NCBI GenBank assembly: GCA_035772405.1
Contig: JAYKKM010000337.1
Span: forward strand, 2,825,001-2,889,000
DNA: 64,000 bases
Reading direction: 5' to 3'
DNA from: Chrysogorgia sp. JL179-B06
Taxonomy: Eukaryota > Cnidaria > Anthozoa > Scleralcyonacea > Chrysogorgiidae
A program made the position numbers and the translations under genes. Below are positions 12,001 to 27,330 of the stretch, one piece after another. The notes beneath the pieces are model-generated. The model did not search any database, was not told the DNA's origin, and saw nothing but the letters and a program-made list of their open reading frames with translations. Every line of letters starts with the position of its first letter. Position 1 is the stretch's first letter.

Positions 12001-15000
12001 GATTACTAAGGAACTATAGATTACTAAGGAACTATAGATTACTAAGGAACTAAAGATTACTAAGGAACTATAGATTACTAAGGAATTATAGATTACTAAG
12101 GAACTATAGATTACTAAGGAACTAAAGATTACTAAGGAATTATAGATTACTAAGGAACTATAGATTACTAAGGAACTAAAGATTACTAAGGAATTATAGA
12201 TTACTAAGGAACTATAGATTACTAAGGAACTATAGATTACTAAGGAACTAAAGATTACTAAGGAACTATAGATTACTAAAGAACTATAGATTACTAAGGA
12301 ACTATAGATTACTAAGGAACTATAGATTACTAAGGAACTATAGATTACTAAGGAACTAAAGATTAGTAAGGAACTATAGATTACTAAAGAACTAAAGATT
12401 ACTAAGGAACTATAGATTACTAAGGAACTATAGATTACTAAAGAACTAAAGATTACTAAGGAACTATAGATTACTAAGGAACTAAAGATTACTAAGGAAC
12501 TATAGATTACTAAGGAACTATAGATTACTAAGGAACTATAGATTACTAAGGAACTATAGATTACTAAGGAACTATAGATTACTAAGGAACTAAAGATTAG
12601 TAAGGAACTATAGATTGCTAAAGAACTAAAGATTACTAAGGAACTATAGATTACTAAGGAACTATAGATTACTAAGGAACTATAGATTACTAAGGAACTA
12701 TAGATTACTAAGGAACTATAGATTACTAAAGAACTATAGATTACTAAGGAACTATAGATTACTAAGGAACTATAGATTACTAAGGAACTATAGATTACTA
12801 AGGAACTATAGATTACTAAGGAACTATAGATTACTAAGGAACTATAGATTACTAAGGAACTATAGATTACTAAGGAACTAAAGATTAGTAAGGAACTATA
12901 GATTACTAAAGAACTAAAGATTACTAAGGAACTATAGATTACTAAGGAACTATAGATTACTAAGCAACTATAGATTACTAAGGAACTATAGATTACTAAG
13001 GAACTATAGATTACTAAGGAACTATAGATTACTAAGGAACTATAGATTACTAAGGAACTAAAGATTACTAAGGAACTATAGATTACTAAGGAACTATAGA
13101 TTACTAAAAACTATAGATTACTAAGGAACTATAGATTACTAAGGAACTAAAGATTACTAAGGAACTATAGATTACTAAGGAACTATAGATTACTAAGGAA
13201 CTATAGATTACTAAGGAACTATAGATTACTAAGGAACTATAGATTACTAAGGAACTATAGATTACTAAGGAACTAAAGATTAGTAAGGAACTATAGATTA
13301 CTAAAGAACTAAAGATTACTAAGGAACTAAAGATTACTAAGGAACTAAAGATTACTAAGGAACTAAAGATTACTAAGGAACTAAAGATTACTAAGGAACT
13401 AAAGATTACTAAGGAACTATAGATTACTAAGGAACTATAGATTACTAAGGAACTATAGATTACTAAGGAACTATAGATTACTAAAGAACTATAGATTACT
13501 AAAGATCTATAGATTACTAAGGAACTAAAGATTACTAAGGAACTAAAGATTACTAAGGAACTATAGATTACTAAGGAACTATAGATTACTAAAGAACTAT
13601 AGATTACTAAAGAACTATAGATTACTAAAGAACTAAAGATTACTAAAGAACTATAGATTACTAAAGAACTATAGATTACTAAAGAACTATAGATTACCAA
13701 AGAACTATAGATTACTAAAGAACTATAGATTACTAAGGAACTATAGATTACTAAGGAACTATAGATTACTAAGGAACTATAGATTACTAAGGAACTAAAG
13801 ATTACTAAGGAATTATAGATTACTAAGGAACTATAGATTACTAAGGAACTATAGATTACTAAGGAACTAAAGATTACTAAGGAACTATAGATTACTAAAG
13901 GAACTATAGATTACTAAGGAACTATAGATTACTAAGGAACTATAGATTACTAAGGAACTATAGATTACTAAGGAACTAAAGATTAGTAAGGAACTATAGA
14001 TTACTAAAGAACTAAAGATTACTAAGGAACTATAGATTACTAAGGAACTATAGATTACTAAAGAACTAAAGATTACTAAGGAACTATAGATTACTAAGGA
14101 ACTAAAGATTACTAAGGAACTATAGATTACTAAGGAACTATAGATTACTAAGGAACTATAGATTACTAAGGAACTATAGATTACTAAGGAACTATAGATT
14201 ACTAAGGAACTAAAGATTAGTAAGGAACTATAGATTGCTAAAGAACTAAAGATTACTAAGGAACTATAGATTACTAAGGAACTATAGATTACTAAGGAAC
14301 TATAGATTACTAAGGAACTATAGATTACTAAGGAACTATAGATTACTAAAGAACTATAGATTACTAAGGAACTATAGATTACTAAGGAACTATAGATTAC
14401 TAAGGAACTATAGATTACTAAGGAACTATAGATTACTAAGGAACTATAGATTACTAAGGAACTATAGATTACTAAGGAACTAAAGATTACTAAGGAATTA
14501 TAGATTACTAAGGAACTATAGATTACTAAGGAACTAAAGATTACTAAGGAATTATAGATTACTAAGGAACTATAGATTACTAAGGAACTATAGATTACTA
14601 AGGAACTAAAGATTACTAAGGAACTATAGATTACTAAAGAACTATAGATTACTAAGGAACTATAGATTACTAAGGAACTATAGATTACTAAGGAACTATA
14701 GATTACTAAGGAACTAAAGATTAGTAAGGAACTATAGATTACTAAAGAACTAAAGATTACTAAGGAACTATAGATTACTAAGGAACTATAGATTACTAAA
14801 GAACTAAAGATTACTAAGGAACTATAGATTACTAAGGAACTAAAGATTACTAAGGAACTATAGATTACTAAGGAACTATAGATTACTAAGGAACTAAAGA
14901 TTACTAAGGAACTATAGATTACTAAGGAACTATAGATTACTAAGGAACTATAGATTACTAAGGAACTATAGATTACTAAGGAACTATAGATTACTAAGGA

Positions 15001-18000
15001 ACTAAAGATTAGTAAGGAACTATAGATTGCTAAAGAACTAAAGATTACTAAGGAACTATAGATTACTAAGGAACTATAGATTACTAAGGAACTATAGATT
15101 ACTAAGGAACTATAGATTACTAAGGAACTATAGATTACTAAAGAACTATAGATTACTAAGGAACTATAGATTACTAAGGAACTATAGATTACTAAGGAAC
15201 TATAGATTACTAAGGAACTATAGATTACTAAGGAACTATAGATTACTAAGGAACTATAGATTACTAAGGAACTATAGATTACTAAGGAACTAAAGATTAG
15301 TAAGGAACTATAGATTACTAAAGAACTAAAGATTACTAAGGAACTATAGATTACTAAGGAACTATAGATTACTAAGCAACTATAGATTACTAAGGAACTA
15401 TAGATTACTAAGGAACTATAGATTACTAAGGAACTATAGATTACTAAGGAACTAAAGATTACTAAGGAACTATAGATTACTAAGGAACTATAGATTACTA
15501 AAGAACTATAGATTACTAAGGAACTATAGATTACTAAGGAACTAAAGATTACTAAGGAACTATAGATTACTAAGGAACTATAGATTACTAAGGAACTATA
15601 GATTACTAAGGAACTATAGATTACTAAGGAACTATAGATTACTAAGGAACTATAGATTACTAAGGAACTAAAGATTAGTAAGGAACTATAGATTACTAAA
15701 GAACTAAAGATTACTAAGGAACTATAGATTACTAAGGAACTATAGATTACTAAAGAACTAAAGATTACTAAGGAACTATAGATTACTAAGGAACTAAAGA
15801 TTACTAAGGAACTAAAGATTACTAAGGAACTAAAGATTACTAAGGAACTAAAGATTACTAAGGAACTAAAGATTACTAAGGAACTATAGATTACTAAGGA
15901 ACTATAGATTACTAAGGAACTATAGATTACTAAGGAACTATAGATTACTAAAGAACTATAGATTACTAAAGAACTATAGATTACTAAGGAACTATAGATT
16001 ACTAAAGAACTATAGATTACTAAAGATCTATAGATTACTAAGGAACTAAAGATTACTAAGGAACTAAAGATTACTAAGGAACTATAGATTACTAAGGAAC
16101 TATAGATTACTAAAGAACTATAGATTACTAAAGAACTATAGATTACTAAAGAACTAAAGATTACTAAAGAACTATAGATTACTAAAGAACTATAGATTAC
16201 TAAAGAACTATAGATTACCAAAGAACTATAGATTACTAAAGAACTATAGATTACTAAGGAACTATAGATTACTAAGGAACTATAGATTACTAAGGAACTA
16301 TAGATTACTAAGGAACTAAAGATTACTAAGGAATTATAGATTACTGAGGAACTATAGATTACTAAGGAACTATAGATTACTAAGGAACTAAAGATTACTA
16401 AGGAACTATAGATTACTAAAGAACTATAGATTACTAAGGAACTATAGATTACTAAGGAACTATAGATTACTAAGGAACTATAGATTACTAAGGAACTAAA
16501 GATTAGTAAGGAACTATAGATTACTAAAGAACTAAAGATTACTAAGGAACTATAGATTACTAAGGAACTATAGATTACTAAAGAACTAAAGATTACTAAG
16601 GAACTATAGATTACTAAGGAACTAAAGATTACTAAGGAACTATAGATTACTAAGGAACTATAGATTACTAAGGAACTATAGATTACTAAGGAACTATAGA
16701 TTACTAAGGAACTATAGATTACTAAGGAACTAAAGATTAGTAAGGAACTATAGATTGCTAAAGAACTAAAGATTACTAAGGAACTATAGATTACTAAGGA
16801 ACTATAGATTACTAAGGAACTATAGATTACTAAGGAACTATAGATTACTAAGGAACTATAGATTACTAAAGAACTATAGATTACTAAGGAACTATAGATT
16901 ACTAAGGAACTATAGATTACTAAGGAACTATAGATTACTAAGGAACTATAGATTACTAAGGAACTATAGATTACTAAGGAACTATAGATTACTAAGGAAC
17001 TAAAGATTAGTAAGGAACTATAGATTACTAAAGAACTAAAGATTACTAAGGAACTATAGATTACTAAGGAACTAAAGATTACTAAGGAACTAAAGATTAC
17101 TAAGGAACTATAGATTACTAAAGAACTATAGATTACTAAAGAACTATAGATTACTAAAGAACTAAAGATTACTAAAGAACTATAGATTACTAAAGAACTA
17201 TAGATTACTAAAGAACTATAGATTACCAAAGAACTATAGATTACTAAAGAACTATAGATTACTAAGGAACTATAGATTACTAAGGAACTATAGATTACTA
17301 AGGAACTATAGATTACTAAGGAACTATAGATTACTAAGGAACTATAGATTACTAAGGAACTATAGATTACTAAAACTATAGATTACTAAAGAACTATAGA
17401 TTACTAAGGAACTATAGATTACTAAGGAACTAAAGATTACTAAGGAACTATAGATTACTAAGGAACTATAGATTACTAAGGAACTATAGATTACTAAGGA
17501 ACTATAGATTACTAAGGAACTAAAGATTAGTAAGGAACTATAGATTACTAAAGAACTAAAGATTACTAAGGAACTATAGATTACTAAGGAACTATAGATT
17601 ACTAAGGAACTATAGATTACTAAGGAACTATAGATTACTAAGGAACTATAGATTACTAAGGAACTATAGATTACTAAGGAACTAAAGATTACTAAGGAAC
17701 TATAGATTACTAAGGAACTATAGATTACTAAGGAACTAAAGATTACTAAGGAACTATAGATTACTAAGGAACTATAGATTACTAAGGAACTATAGATTAC
17801 TAAGGAACTATAGATTACTAAGGAACTATAGATTACTAAGGAACTATAGATTACTAAGGAACTATAGATTACTAAGGAACTATAGATTACTAAGGAACTA
17901 AATATTACTAAGGAACTAAAGATTACTAAAGAACTAAAGATTACTAAGGAACTAAAGATTACTAAGGAACTAAAGATTACTAAGGAACTATAGATTACTA

Positions 18001-19203
18001 AGGAACTATAGATTACTAAGGAACTATAGATTACTAAGGAACTATAGATTACTAAGGAACTATAGATTACTAAGGAACTATAGATTACTAAGGAACTATA
18101 GATTACTAAGGAACTAAAGATTAGTAAGGAACTATAGATTACTAAAGAACTAAAGATTACTAAGGAACTATAGATTACTAAGGAACTAAAGATTACTAAG
18201 GAACTAAAGATTACTAAGGAACTATAGATTACTAAAGAACTATAGATTACTAAAGAACTATAGATTACTAAAGAACTAAAGATTACTAAAGAACTATAGA
18301 TTACTAAAGAACTATAGATTACTAAAGAACTATAGATTACCAAAGAACTATAGATTACTAAAGAACTATAGATTACTAAGGAACTATAGATTACTAAGGA
18401 ACTATAGATTACTAAGGAACTATAGATTACTAAGGAACTAAAGATTACTAAGGAACTATAGATTACTAAGGAACTATAGATTACTAAAGAACTATAGATT
18501 ACTAAGGAACTATAGATTACTAAGGAACTAAAGATTACTAAGGAACTATAGATTACTAAGGAACTATAGATTACTAAGGAACTATAGATTACTAAGGAAC
18601 TATAGATTACTAAGGAACTAAAGATTAGTAAGGAACTATAGATTACTAAAGAACTAAAGATTACTAAGGAACTATAGATTACTAAGGAACTATAGATTAC
18701 TAAGGAACTATAGATTACTAAGGAACTATAGATTACTAAGGAACTATAGATTACTAAGGAACTATAGATTACTAAGGAACTATAGATTACTAAGGAACTA
18801 TAGATTACTAAGGAACTAAAGATTACTAAGGAACTATAGATTACTAAGGAACTATAGATTACTAAGGAACTATAGATTACTAAGGAACTATAGATTACTA
18901 AGGAACTATAGATTACTAAGGAACTATAGATTACTAAGGAACTATAGATTACTAAGGAACTATAGATTACTAAGGAACTAAATATTACTAAGGAACTAAA
19001 GATTACTAAAGAACTAAAGATTACTAAGGAACTAAAGATTACTAAGGAACTAAAGATTACTAAGGAACTATAGATTACTAAGGAACTATAGATTACTAAG
19101 GAACTATAGATTACTAAGGAACTATAGATTACTAAGGAACTATAGATTACTAAGGAACTATAGATTACTAAGGAACTATAGATTACTAAGGAACTATAGA
19201 TTA
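9088..19203 (+). repeat. 18-bp satellite array, 10.1 kb
   Basis: About 560 head-to-tail copies of ACTAAGGAACTATAGATT. The main variant site reads TATAG, AAAG-type or AAGG-type. The left part (to about 11.87 kb) is rich in the AAGGATT variant and in TATAAGG insertions; the right part lacks AAGGATT and has a marker unit reading GATTAGTAAG. Because the unit is 18 bp, the minus strand keeps an open frame of a six-residue repeat (SSLVIY or SSLVIF) over long runs. I judge this a by-product of unit length, not a gene. Confidence 0.97.
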
Positions 19204-19515
19204 TTTAACCTCGCGCAGCAAGGCCGCGAAAAAATCGCTAACATGTAAGAGTTGTATTGCACCATCGAAAGTTAGAGGCTAAACATACTGAAAGACTCTT
19301 AATACATATATTTTTTATTTCCATTCTTTTGCAGGTAGAGTTGGCGATAAAGTGTTGAATCTTAAAATATTTAAAATGTTACATACGATGTGTAAAAAAG
19401 TGAAATTTCTATATATTAAACGTGTGTTGTATTTGTTTATCTGATTATTTTTTTTTATATTTATGCTAATTAAATTGGGTTAAATAGGAGTTTCGATTAG
19501 TAGATTTCAGGCAAA

Positions 19516-19590
19516 GTTCGGATGGCCGAATGGTTAAGGCCAGTGTATACCAAGCGATCGGAGGGCGAGGGTTCAAACTCAGCCAAGGAC
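19516..19590 (+). repeat. tRNA-Ser/Leu-like pseudogene or SINE head
   Basis: A tRNA A-box-like stretch GATGGCCGAATGGTTAAGGC and a B-box-like GGGTTCAAACTC sit 75 bp apart end to end. The anticodon arm and acceptor stem do not pair well. It is more likely a tRNA pseudogene or SINE head than a working tRNA. It lies in the only non-tandem stretch (19204-19670) between two arrays. Confidence 0.5.
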
Positions 19591-19671
19591 TTCCTAAAAA
19601 TTATTAAATGTGGTATAAGAACTAATGAATAATGGATGAGAAATTGGGGGTTGATACCCAATGAGAAGAGG

Positions 19672-20397
19672 TTCAGATACGTAAGAAAAAATCAGAGGGA
19701 GAAGACTAAGTAAGAAAAAAATCAGAGGGAGAAGACTAAGTAAGAAAAATATCAGAGGGAGAAGACTAAGTAAGAAAAAAATCAGAGGGAGAAGACTAAG
19801 TAAGAAAAAAATCACAGGGAGAAGACTAAGTAAGAAAGAAATCAGAGGGGGAAGACTAAGTAAGAAAAAAATCAGAGGGGGGAAGACTAAGTAAGGAAAA
19901 AATCAGAGGGAGAAGACTAAGTAAGAAAAAAATCAGATGGAGAAGACTAAGTAAGAAAAAATCAGAGGGAGAAGACTAAGTAAGAAAAAAATCAGATGGA
20001 GAAGACTAAGTAAGAAAAAAATCAGATGGAGAAGACTAAGTAAGAAAAAATCAGAGGGAGAAGACTAAGTTGGAATAAAAAAGGAGGGGTAAGACTAAGT
20101 CTGAATAAAAAAGGAGGGGGTAAGACTAAGTTGGAATAAAAAAGGAGGGGGTAAGACTAAGTAAGAAAAAATCAGAGGGAGAAGACTAAGTTGGAATAAA
20201 AAAGGAGGGGGTAAGACTAAGTTGGAATAAAAAAGGAGGGGTAAGACTAAGTTGGAATAAAAAAGGAGGGGGTAAGACTAAGTAAGAAAAAATCAGAGGG
20301 AGAAGACTAAGTTGGAATAAAAAAGGAGGGGGTAAGACTAAGTCGGAATAAAAAAGGAGGGGTAAGACTAAGTTGGAATAAAAAAGGAGGGGGTCTT
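19672..20397 (+). repeat. 30-bp tandem array, two unit types
   Basis: The first block (to about 20065) repeats AGAAAAAAATCAGAGGGAGA then AGACTAAGTA. The second block alternates that unit with TTGGAATAAAAAAGGAGGGG then GTAAGACTAAG. Both units share the AGACTAAGT junction. Strong purine bias on the plus strand. Confidence 0.9.
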
Positions 20398-20474
20398 CGC
20401 ACGGCACTGGGTGAAACAAAGGGGAAAACCGTTAAGTCTTTCTAATTTAAAAAAAAATTTGAACAGGGGATACT

Positions 20475-20812
20475 TCTTTTTTATTTATAAGATTTTTATT
20501 TATAAGATTTTTTATTTATAAGATTTTTTATTTATAAGATTTTTTATATACAAGATTTTTATATACAAGATTTTTTATATACAAGATTTTTTATTTACAA
20601 GATTTTTTATATACAAGATTTTTTATATACAAGATTTTTTATATACAAGATTTTTTATTTACAAGATTTTTTATATACAAGATTTTTTTATATACAAGAT
20701 TTTTTATTTATTTAATGTACAAGTTTATTTAATGTACAAACTTACTTAATGTACAAGCTTACTTAATGTACAAGCTTACTTAATGTACAAGCTTACTTAA
20801 TGTACAAGCTTA
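20475..20812 (+). repeat. 17-bp tandem arrays (TACAAGATTTTTTATAT; TTAATGTACAAGCTTAC)
   Basis: Two consecutive short arrays. Units of TACAAGATTTTTTATAT run to about 20712, then five to six units of TTAATGTACAAGCTTAC. The two share GTACAAG/TACAAG, so one may have grown from the other. Confidence 0.85.
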
Positions 20813-20814
20813 AC

Positions 20815-23800
20815 TATCACAACTACAACTATACTACACTTGTCACTAGACTAGACTAGACTATAACTAGACTACAACTAGACTATCACTAGACTAGACT
20901 ACAACTAGACTACGACTAAACTATGACTACGACTAAACTATGACTACGATTACTAGACTACGACTATTACTAGACTACGACTATTACTAGACTATTACTA
21001 GACTACGACTATTACTAGACTATAACTATGACTATGACTAGACTACGACTATTACTAGACTATGACTATTACTAGACTACGACTATTACTAGACTATGAC
21101 TATTACTAGACTACGACTATTACTAGACTATGACTATTACTAGACTACGACTATTACTAGACTACGACTATGACTAGACTACGACTATGACTATTACTAG
21201 ACTATGACTATTACTAGACTATGACTATTACTAGACTACGACTATTACTAGACTACGACTATTACTAGACTACGACTATTACTAGACTACGACTATTACC
21301 AGACTACGACTATTACCAGACTACGACTATTACCAGACTACGACTATTACTAGACTACGACTATTACTAGACTACGACTATTACTAGACTACGACTATTA
21401 CTAGACTACGACTATTACTAGACTACGACTATTACTAGACTACGACTATTACTAGACTACGACTATTACTAGACTACGACTATTACTAGACTATGACTAT
21501 CACTAGACTACGACTATTACTAGACTACGACTATTACTAGACTATGACTATGACTATGACTACGACTATTACTAGACTACGACTATTACTAGACTACGAC
21601 TATTACTAGACTACGACTATTACTAGACTATGACTATTACTAGACTACGACTATTACTAGACTATGACTATTACTAGACTACGACTATTACTAGACTATG
21701 ACTATTACTAGACTACGACTATTACTAGACTACGACTATTACTAGACTACAACTATTACTAGACTATGACTACGACTATTACTAGACTACGACTATTACT
21801 AGACTACGACTATTACTAGACTATGACTATTACTAGACTACGACTATTACTAGACTATGACTATTACTAGACTACGACTATTACTAGACTATAACTATGA
21901 CTATGACTACAACTATGACTACAACTATGACTACAACTATGACTATGACTATGACTACAACTATGACTATGACTATGACTACAACTATGACTACAACTAT
22001 GACTACAACTATGACTATGACTACAACTATGACTATGACTACAACTATGACTATGACTACAACTATGACTAGACTACAACTATGACTACAACTATGACTA
22101 TGACTACAACTATGACTACAACTATGACTATGACTACAACTATGACTACAACTATGAATATGACTACGACTATGACTACAACTATGACTATGACTACAAC
22201 TATGACTACAACTATGACTATGACTATGACTACAACTATGACTATGACTATGACTACAACTATGACTACAACTATGACTATGACTACAACTATGACTAGA
22301 CTACAACTATGACTACAACTATGACTACAACTATGACTATGACTACAACTATGACTACAACTATAACTATGACTACGACTACAACTATGACTACAACTAT
22401 GACTACAACTATGACTACAACTATGACTACAACTATGACTATGACTACAACTATGACTACAACTATGACTACAACTATGACTACGACTATGACTATGACT
22501 ACGACTATGACTACAACTATGACTATGACTACAACTATGACTAGACTACAACTATGACTACAACTATGACTACAACTATGACTATGACTACAACTATGAC
22601 TAGACTACAACTATGACTACAACTATGACTATGACTACAACTATGACTACAACTATGACTATGACTACGACTATGACTACAACTATGACTATGACTACAA
22701 CTATGACTACAACTATGACTATGACTACAACTATGAAATGACTATGACTACGACTATGACTACAACTATGACTATGACTACAACTATGACTATGACTACA
22801 ACTATGACTACAACTATGACTATGACTACGACTATGACTACAACTATGACTATGACTACAACTATGACTACAACTATGACTACAACTATGACTACGACTA
22901 TGACTACAACTATGACTACAACTATGACTACGACTATGACTATGACTACAACTATGACTAGACTACAACTATGACTACAACTATGACTACAACTATGACT
23001 ACAACTATGACTACGACTATGACTACGACTATGACTATGACTACAACTATGACTATGACTACAACTATGACTATGACTACAACTATGACTACAACTATGA
23101 CTACGACTATGACTACAACTATGACTACAACTATGACTATGACTACGACTACGACTATGACTACAACTATGACTACAACTATGACTATGACTACGACTAT
23201 GACTATGACTATGACTACGACTATGACTACAACTATGACTACAACTATGACTACGACTATGACTAGACTACGACTATGACTACAACTATGACTATGACTA
23301 CAACTATGACTATGACTATGACTACAACTATGACTACAACTATGACTACAACTATGACTATGACTACGACTATGACTACAACTATGACTATGACTACGAC
23401 TATGACTACAACTATGACTATGACTACAACTATGACTACGACTATGACTACAACTATGACTATGACTACGACTATGACTACAACTATGACTATGACTACA
23501 ACTATGACTACGACTATGACTACAACTATGACTATGACTACGACTATGACTATGACTACGACTATGACTACGACTATGACTACAACTATGACTACAACTA
23601 TGACTAGACTACAACTATGACTAGACTACAACTATGACTACAACTATGACTATGACTACAACTATGACTACAACTATGACTATGACTACGACTATGACTA
23701 CGACTATGACTACGACTATGACTACAACTATGACTAGACTACAACTATGACTAGACTACAACTATGACTACAACTATGACTATGACTACAACTATGACTA

Positions 23801-26800
23801 CAACTATGACTATGACTACGACTATGACTACGACTATGACTACAACTATGACTAGACTACAACTATGACTAGACTACAACTATGACTACAACTATGACTA
23901 TGACTACAACTATGACTACAACTATGACTATGACTACGCCTATGACTACAACTATGACTACAACTATGACTACAACTATGACTACGACTACGACTACAAC
24001 TATGACTAGACTACAACTATGACTACAACTATGACTAGACTACAACTATGACTAGACTACAACTATGACTACAACTATGACTATGACTACAACTATGACT
24101 ACAACTATGACTATGACTACGACTATGACTACAACTATGACTATGACTACAACTATGACTACAACTATGACTATGACTACAACTATGACTATGACTACAA
24201 CTATGACTACAACTATGACTAGACTACAACTATGACTAGACTACAACTATGACTACAACTATGACTACGACTATGACTACAACTATGACTAGACTACAAC
24301 TATGACTAGACTACAACTATGACTACAACTATGACTATGACTATGACTATGACTACAACTATGACTATGACTACAACTATGACTACAACTATGACTATGA
24401 CTATGACTACAACTATGACTATGACTACAACTATGACTACAACTATGACTACGACTATGACTACAACTATGACTACAACTATGACTATGACTACAACTAT
24501 GACTACAACTATGACTATGACTACAACTATGACTACAACCATGACTAGAACTATGACTAGAACTATGACTATGACTACGACTATGACTACAACTATGACT
24601 ATGACTACGACTATGACTACAACTATGACTATGACTACAACTATGACTACAACTATGACTATGACTACGACTATGACTACGACTATGACTACAACTATGA
24701 CTACAACTATGACTAGACTACAACTATGACTAGACTACAACTATGACTACAACTATGACTATGACTATGACTACAACTATGACTACGACTATGACTACAA
24801 CTACAACTATGACTAGACTACAACTATGACTATAGACTACAACTATGACTACAACTATGACTATGACTACAACTATGACTATGACTACAACTATGACTAG
24901 ACTACAACTATGACTACAACTATGACTATGACTAGACTACAACTATGACTACAACTATGACTATGACTACAACTATGACTAGGACTAGACTACGACTACA
25001 ACTATGACTATGACTATGACTACAACTACAACTATGACTACGACTATGACTACGACTATGACTACAACTATGACTAGACTACAACTATGACTAGACTACA
25101 ACTATGACTACAACTGTGACTATGACTACAACTATGACTACAACTATGACTATGACTACAACTATGACTAGGACTAGACTACGACTATGACTACAACTAT
25201 GACTACAACTATGACTATGACTATGACTACAACTATGACTAGACTACAACTATGACTAGACTACAACTATGACTACGACTATGACTACAACTATGACTAC
25301 GACTATGACTACAACTATGACTAGACTACAACTATGACTAGACTACAACTATGACTACATTAACTATGACTACGACTATGACTACAACTATGACTAGACT
25401 ACAACTATGACTAGACTACAACTATGACTACAACTATGACTACAACTAGACTACAACTATGACTAGACTACAACTATGACTATGACTATGACTACAACTA
25501 TGACTACAACTATGACTACAACTATGACTATGACTATGACTACAACTATGACTACAACTATGACTATGACTATGACTATGACTACAACTATGACTACAAC
25601 TATGACTACAACTATGACTATGACTATGACTATGACTACAACTATGACTACAACTATGACTACAACTATGACTACAACTATGACTATGACTATGACTATG
25701 ACTACAACTATGACTACGACTATGACTATGACTACAACTATGACTACAACTATGACTAGACTACGACTATGACTAGACTACGACTATGATTATTACTAGA
25801 CTACGACTACGACTATTACTAGACTACGACTAATTACTAGACTACGACTAATTACTAGACTACGACTATTACTAGACTCGACTATGATTATTACTAGACT
25901 ACGACTATGACTAATTACTAGACTATTACTAGACTACGACTATGATTATTACTAGACTACGACTATTAATAGACTACGACTATGACTAATTACTAAACTA
26001 CTACTATTACTAGACTATGACTATTACTATGACTGACTATTACTAGACTGTGACTATGACTATGACTATGACTATGACTAATTACTAGACTACGACTATG
26101 ACTAATTACTAGACTACGACTATTACTAGACTACGACTACGACTATGACTAATTACTAGACTACGACTATTACTAGACTACGACTACGACTATGACTAAT
26201 TACTAGACTACGACTATTACTAGACTACGACTACGACTATGACTAATTACTAGACTACGACTATGACTATGACTATGACTATGACTATGACTAATTACTA
26301 GACTACGACTATGACTATGACTAGACTACGACTATTATTAGACTATTACTAGACTACGACTATGACTAATTACTAGACTATGACTATTACTATGACTGAC
26401 TATCACTAGACTACGACTACGACTACGACTAATTACTAGACTACGACTATGACTAATTACTAGACTATGACTATTACTATGACTGACTATCACTAGACTA
26501 CGACTACGACTACGACTAATTACTAGACTACGACTATGACTAATTACTAGACTACGACTATAACTATTACTATGACCGACTATTACTAGACTACGACTAT
26601 GATTATTACTAGACGACGACTATGACTACGACTATTACTAGACTATGACTAATTACTAGACTACGACTATAACTATTACTATGACTGACTATTACTAGAC
26701 TGATGACTATGACTATGACTAGACTATGACTATGACTATAGACAATGACTATGACTACGACTAGACTACGACTAGACTAGACTACGACTAGACTACGACT

Positions 26801-27330
26801 ACGACTAGATTATGACTATCACAATGACTACGTTGTCACTATGACTACGACTAGATTATGACTACAACTACGACTAGACTACGACTAGATTATGACTACG
26901 ACTACAACTATGACTAGACTACGACTAGACTACGACTAGACTACAACTAGATTATGACTACAACTAGATTATGACTACGACTACGACTAGATTATGACTA
27001 TCACAATGACTATGATGTCACTATGACTACGACTAGATTATGACTACAACTATGACTACGACTAGACTACGACTAGATTATGACTAGATTATGACTACAA
27101 CTATGACTAGACTACAACTATGACTAGACTACGACTACAACTATGACTAGATAACAACTATGACTAGACTACGACTAGACTACGACTAAATTATGACTAT
27201 GACTATGACTAAATTATGACTAGACTAGACTACGACTAGACTATGACTATGACCATGACTACGACTAGACTACAACTACAACTAGACTATAACGACTTAG
27301 TACGACTAGAACTACAACTAGACTATACAA
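20815..27330 (+). repeat. 6.5-kb array of ACTA-initial words
   Basis: The sequence is almost entirely words ACTAG (5 bp) and ACTATG, ACTACA, ACTACG, ACTATT (6 bp). From about 20940 to 21880 the dominant unit is 17 bp (ACTAG, ACTACG, ACTATT). From 21890 to 25790 it is 12 bp (ACTACA, ACTATG) with ACTAG breaks. Then mixed units with ATTACT and GATT follow to 27330. Long open frames of Met/Thr or Val/Ile repeats are by-products. Confidence 0.95.

Noticed and set aside
13885..17229. A 1,114-codon open frame on the minus strand made of a SSLVIY/F six-residue repeat
   Set aside because: The unit is 18 bp and lacks a stop in this frame, so openness follows automatically. Frames break wherever a unit has an indel, the changes are the same as in the rest of the array, and there is no gene context.
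21857..25772. Many Met-Thr-Thr-rich frames
   Set aside because: By-product of 6-bp words ACTATG/ACTACA; they end wherever an ACTAG word shifts the frame.
9088..27330. CRISPR array
   Set aside because: Repeats are contiguous with no unique spacers, and the window is eukaryotic.
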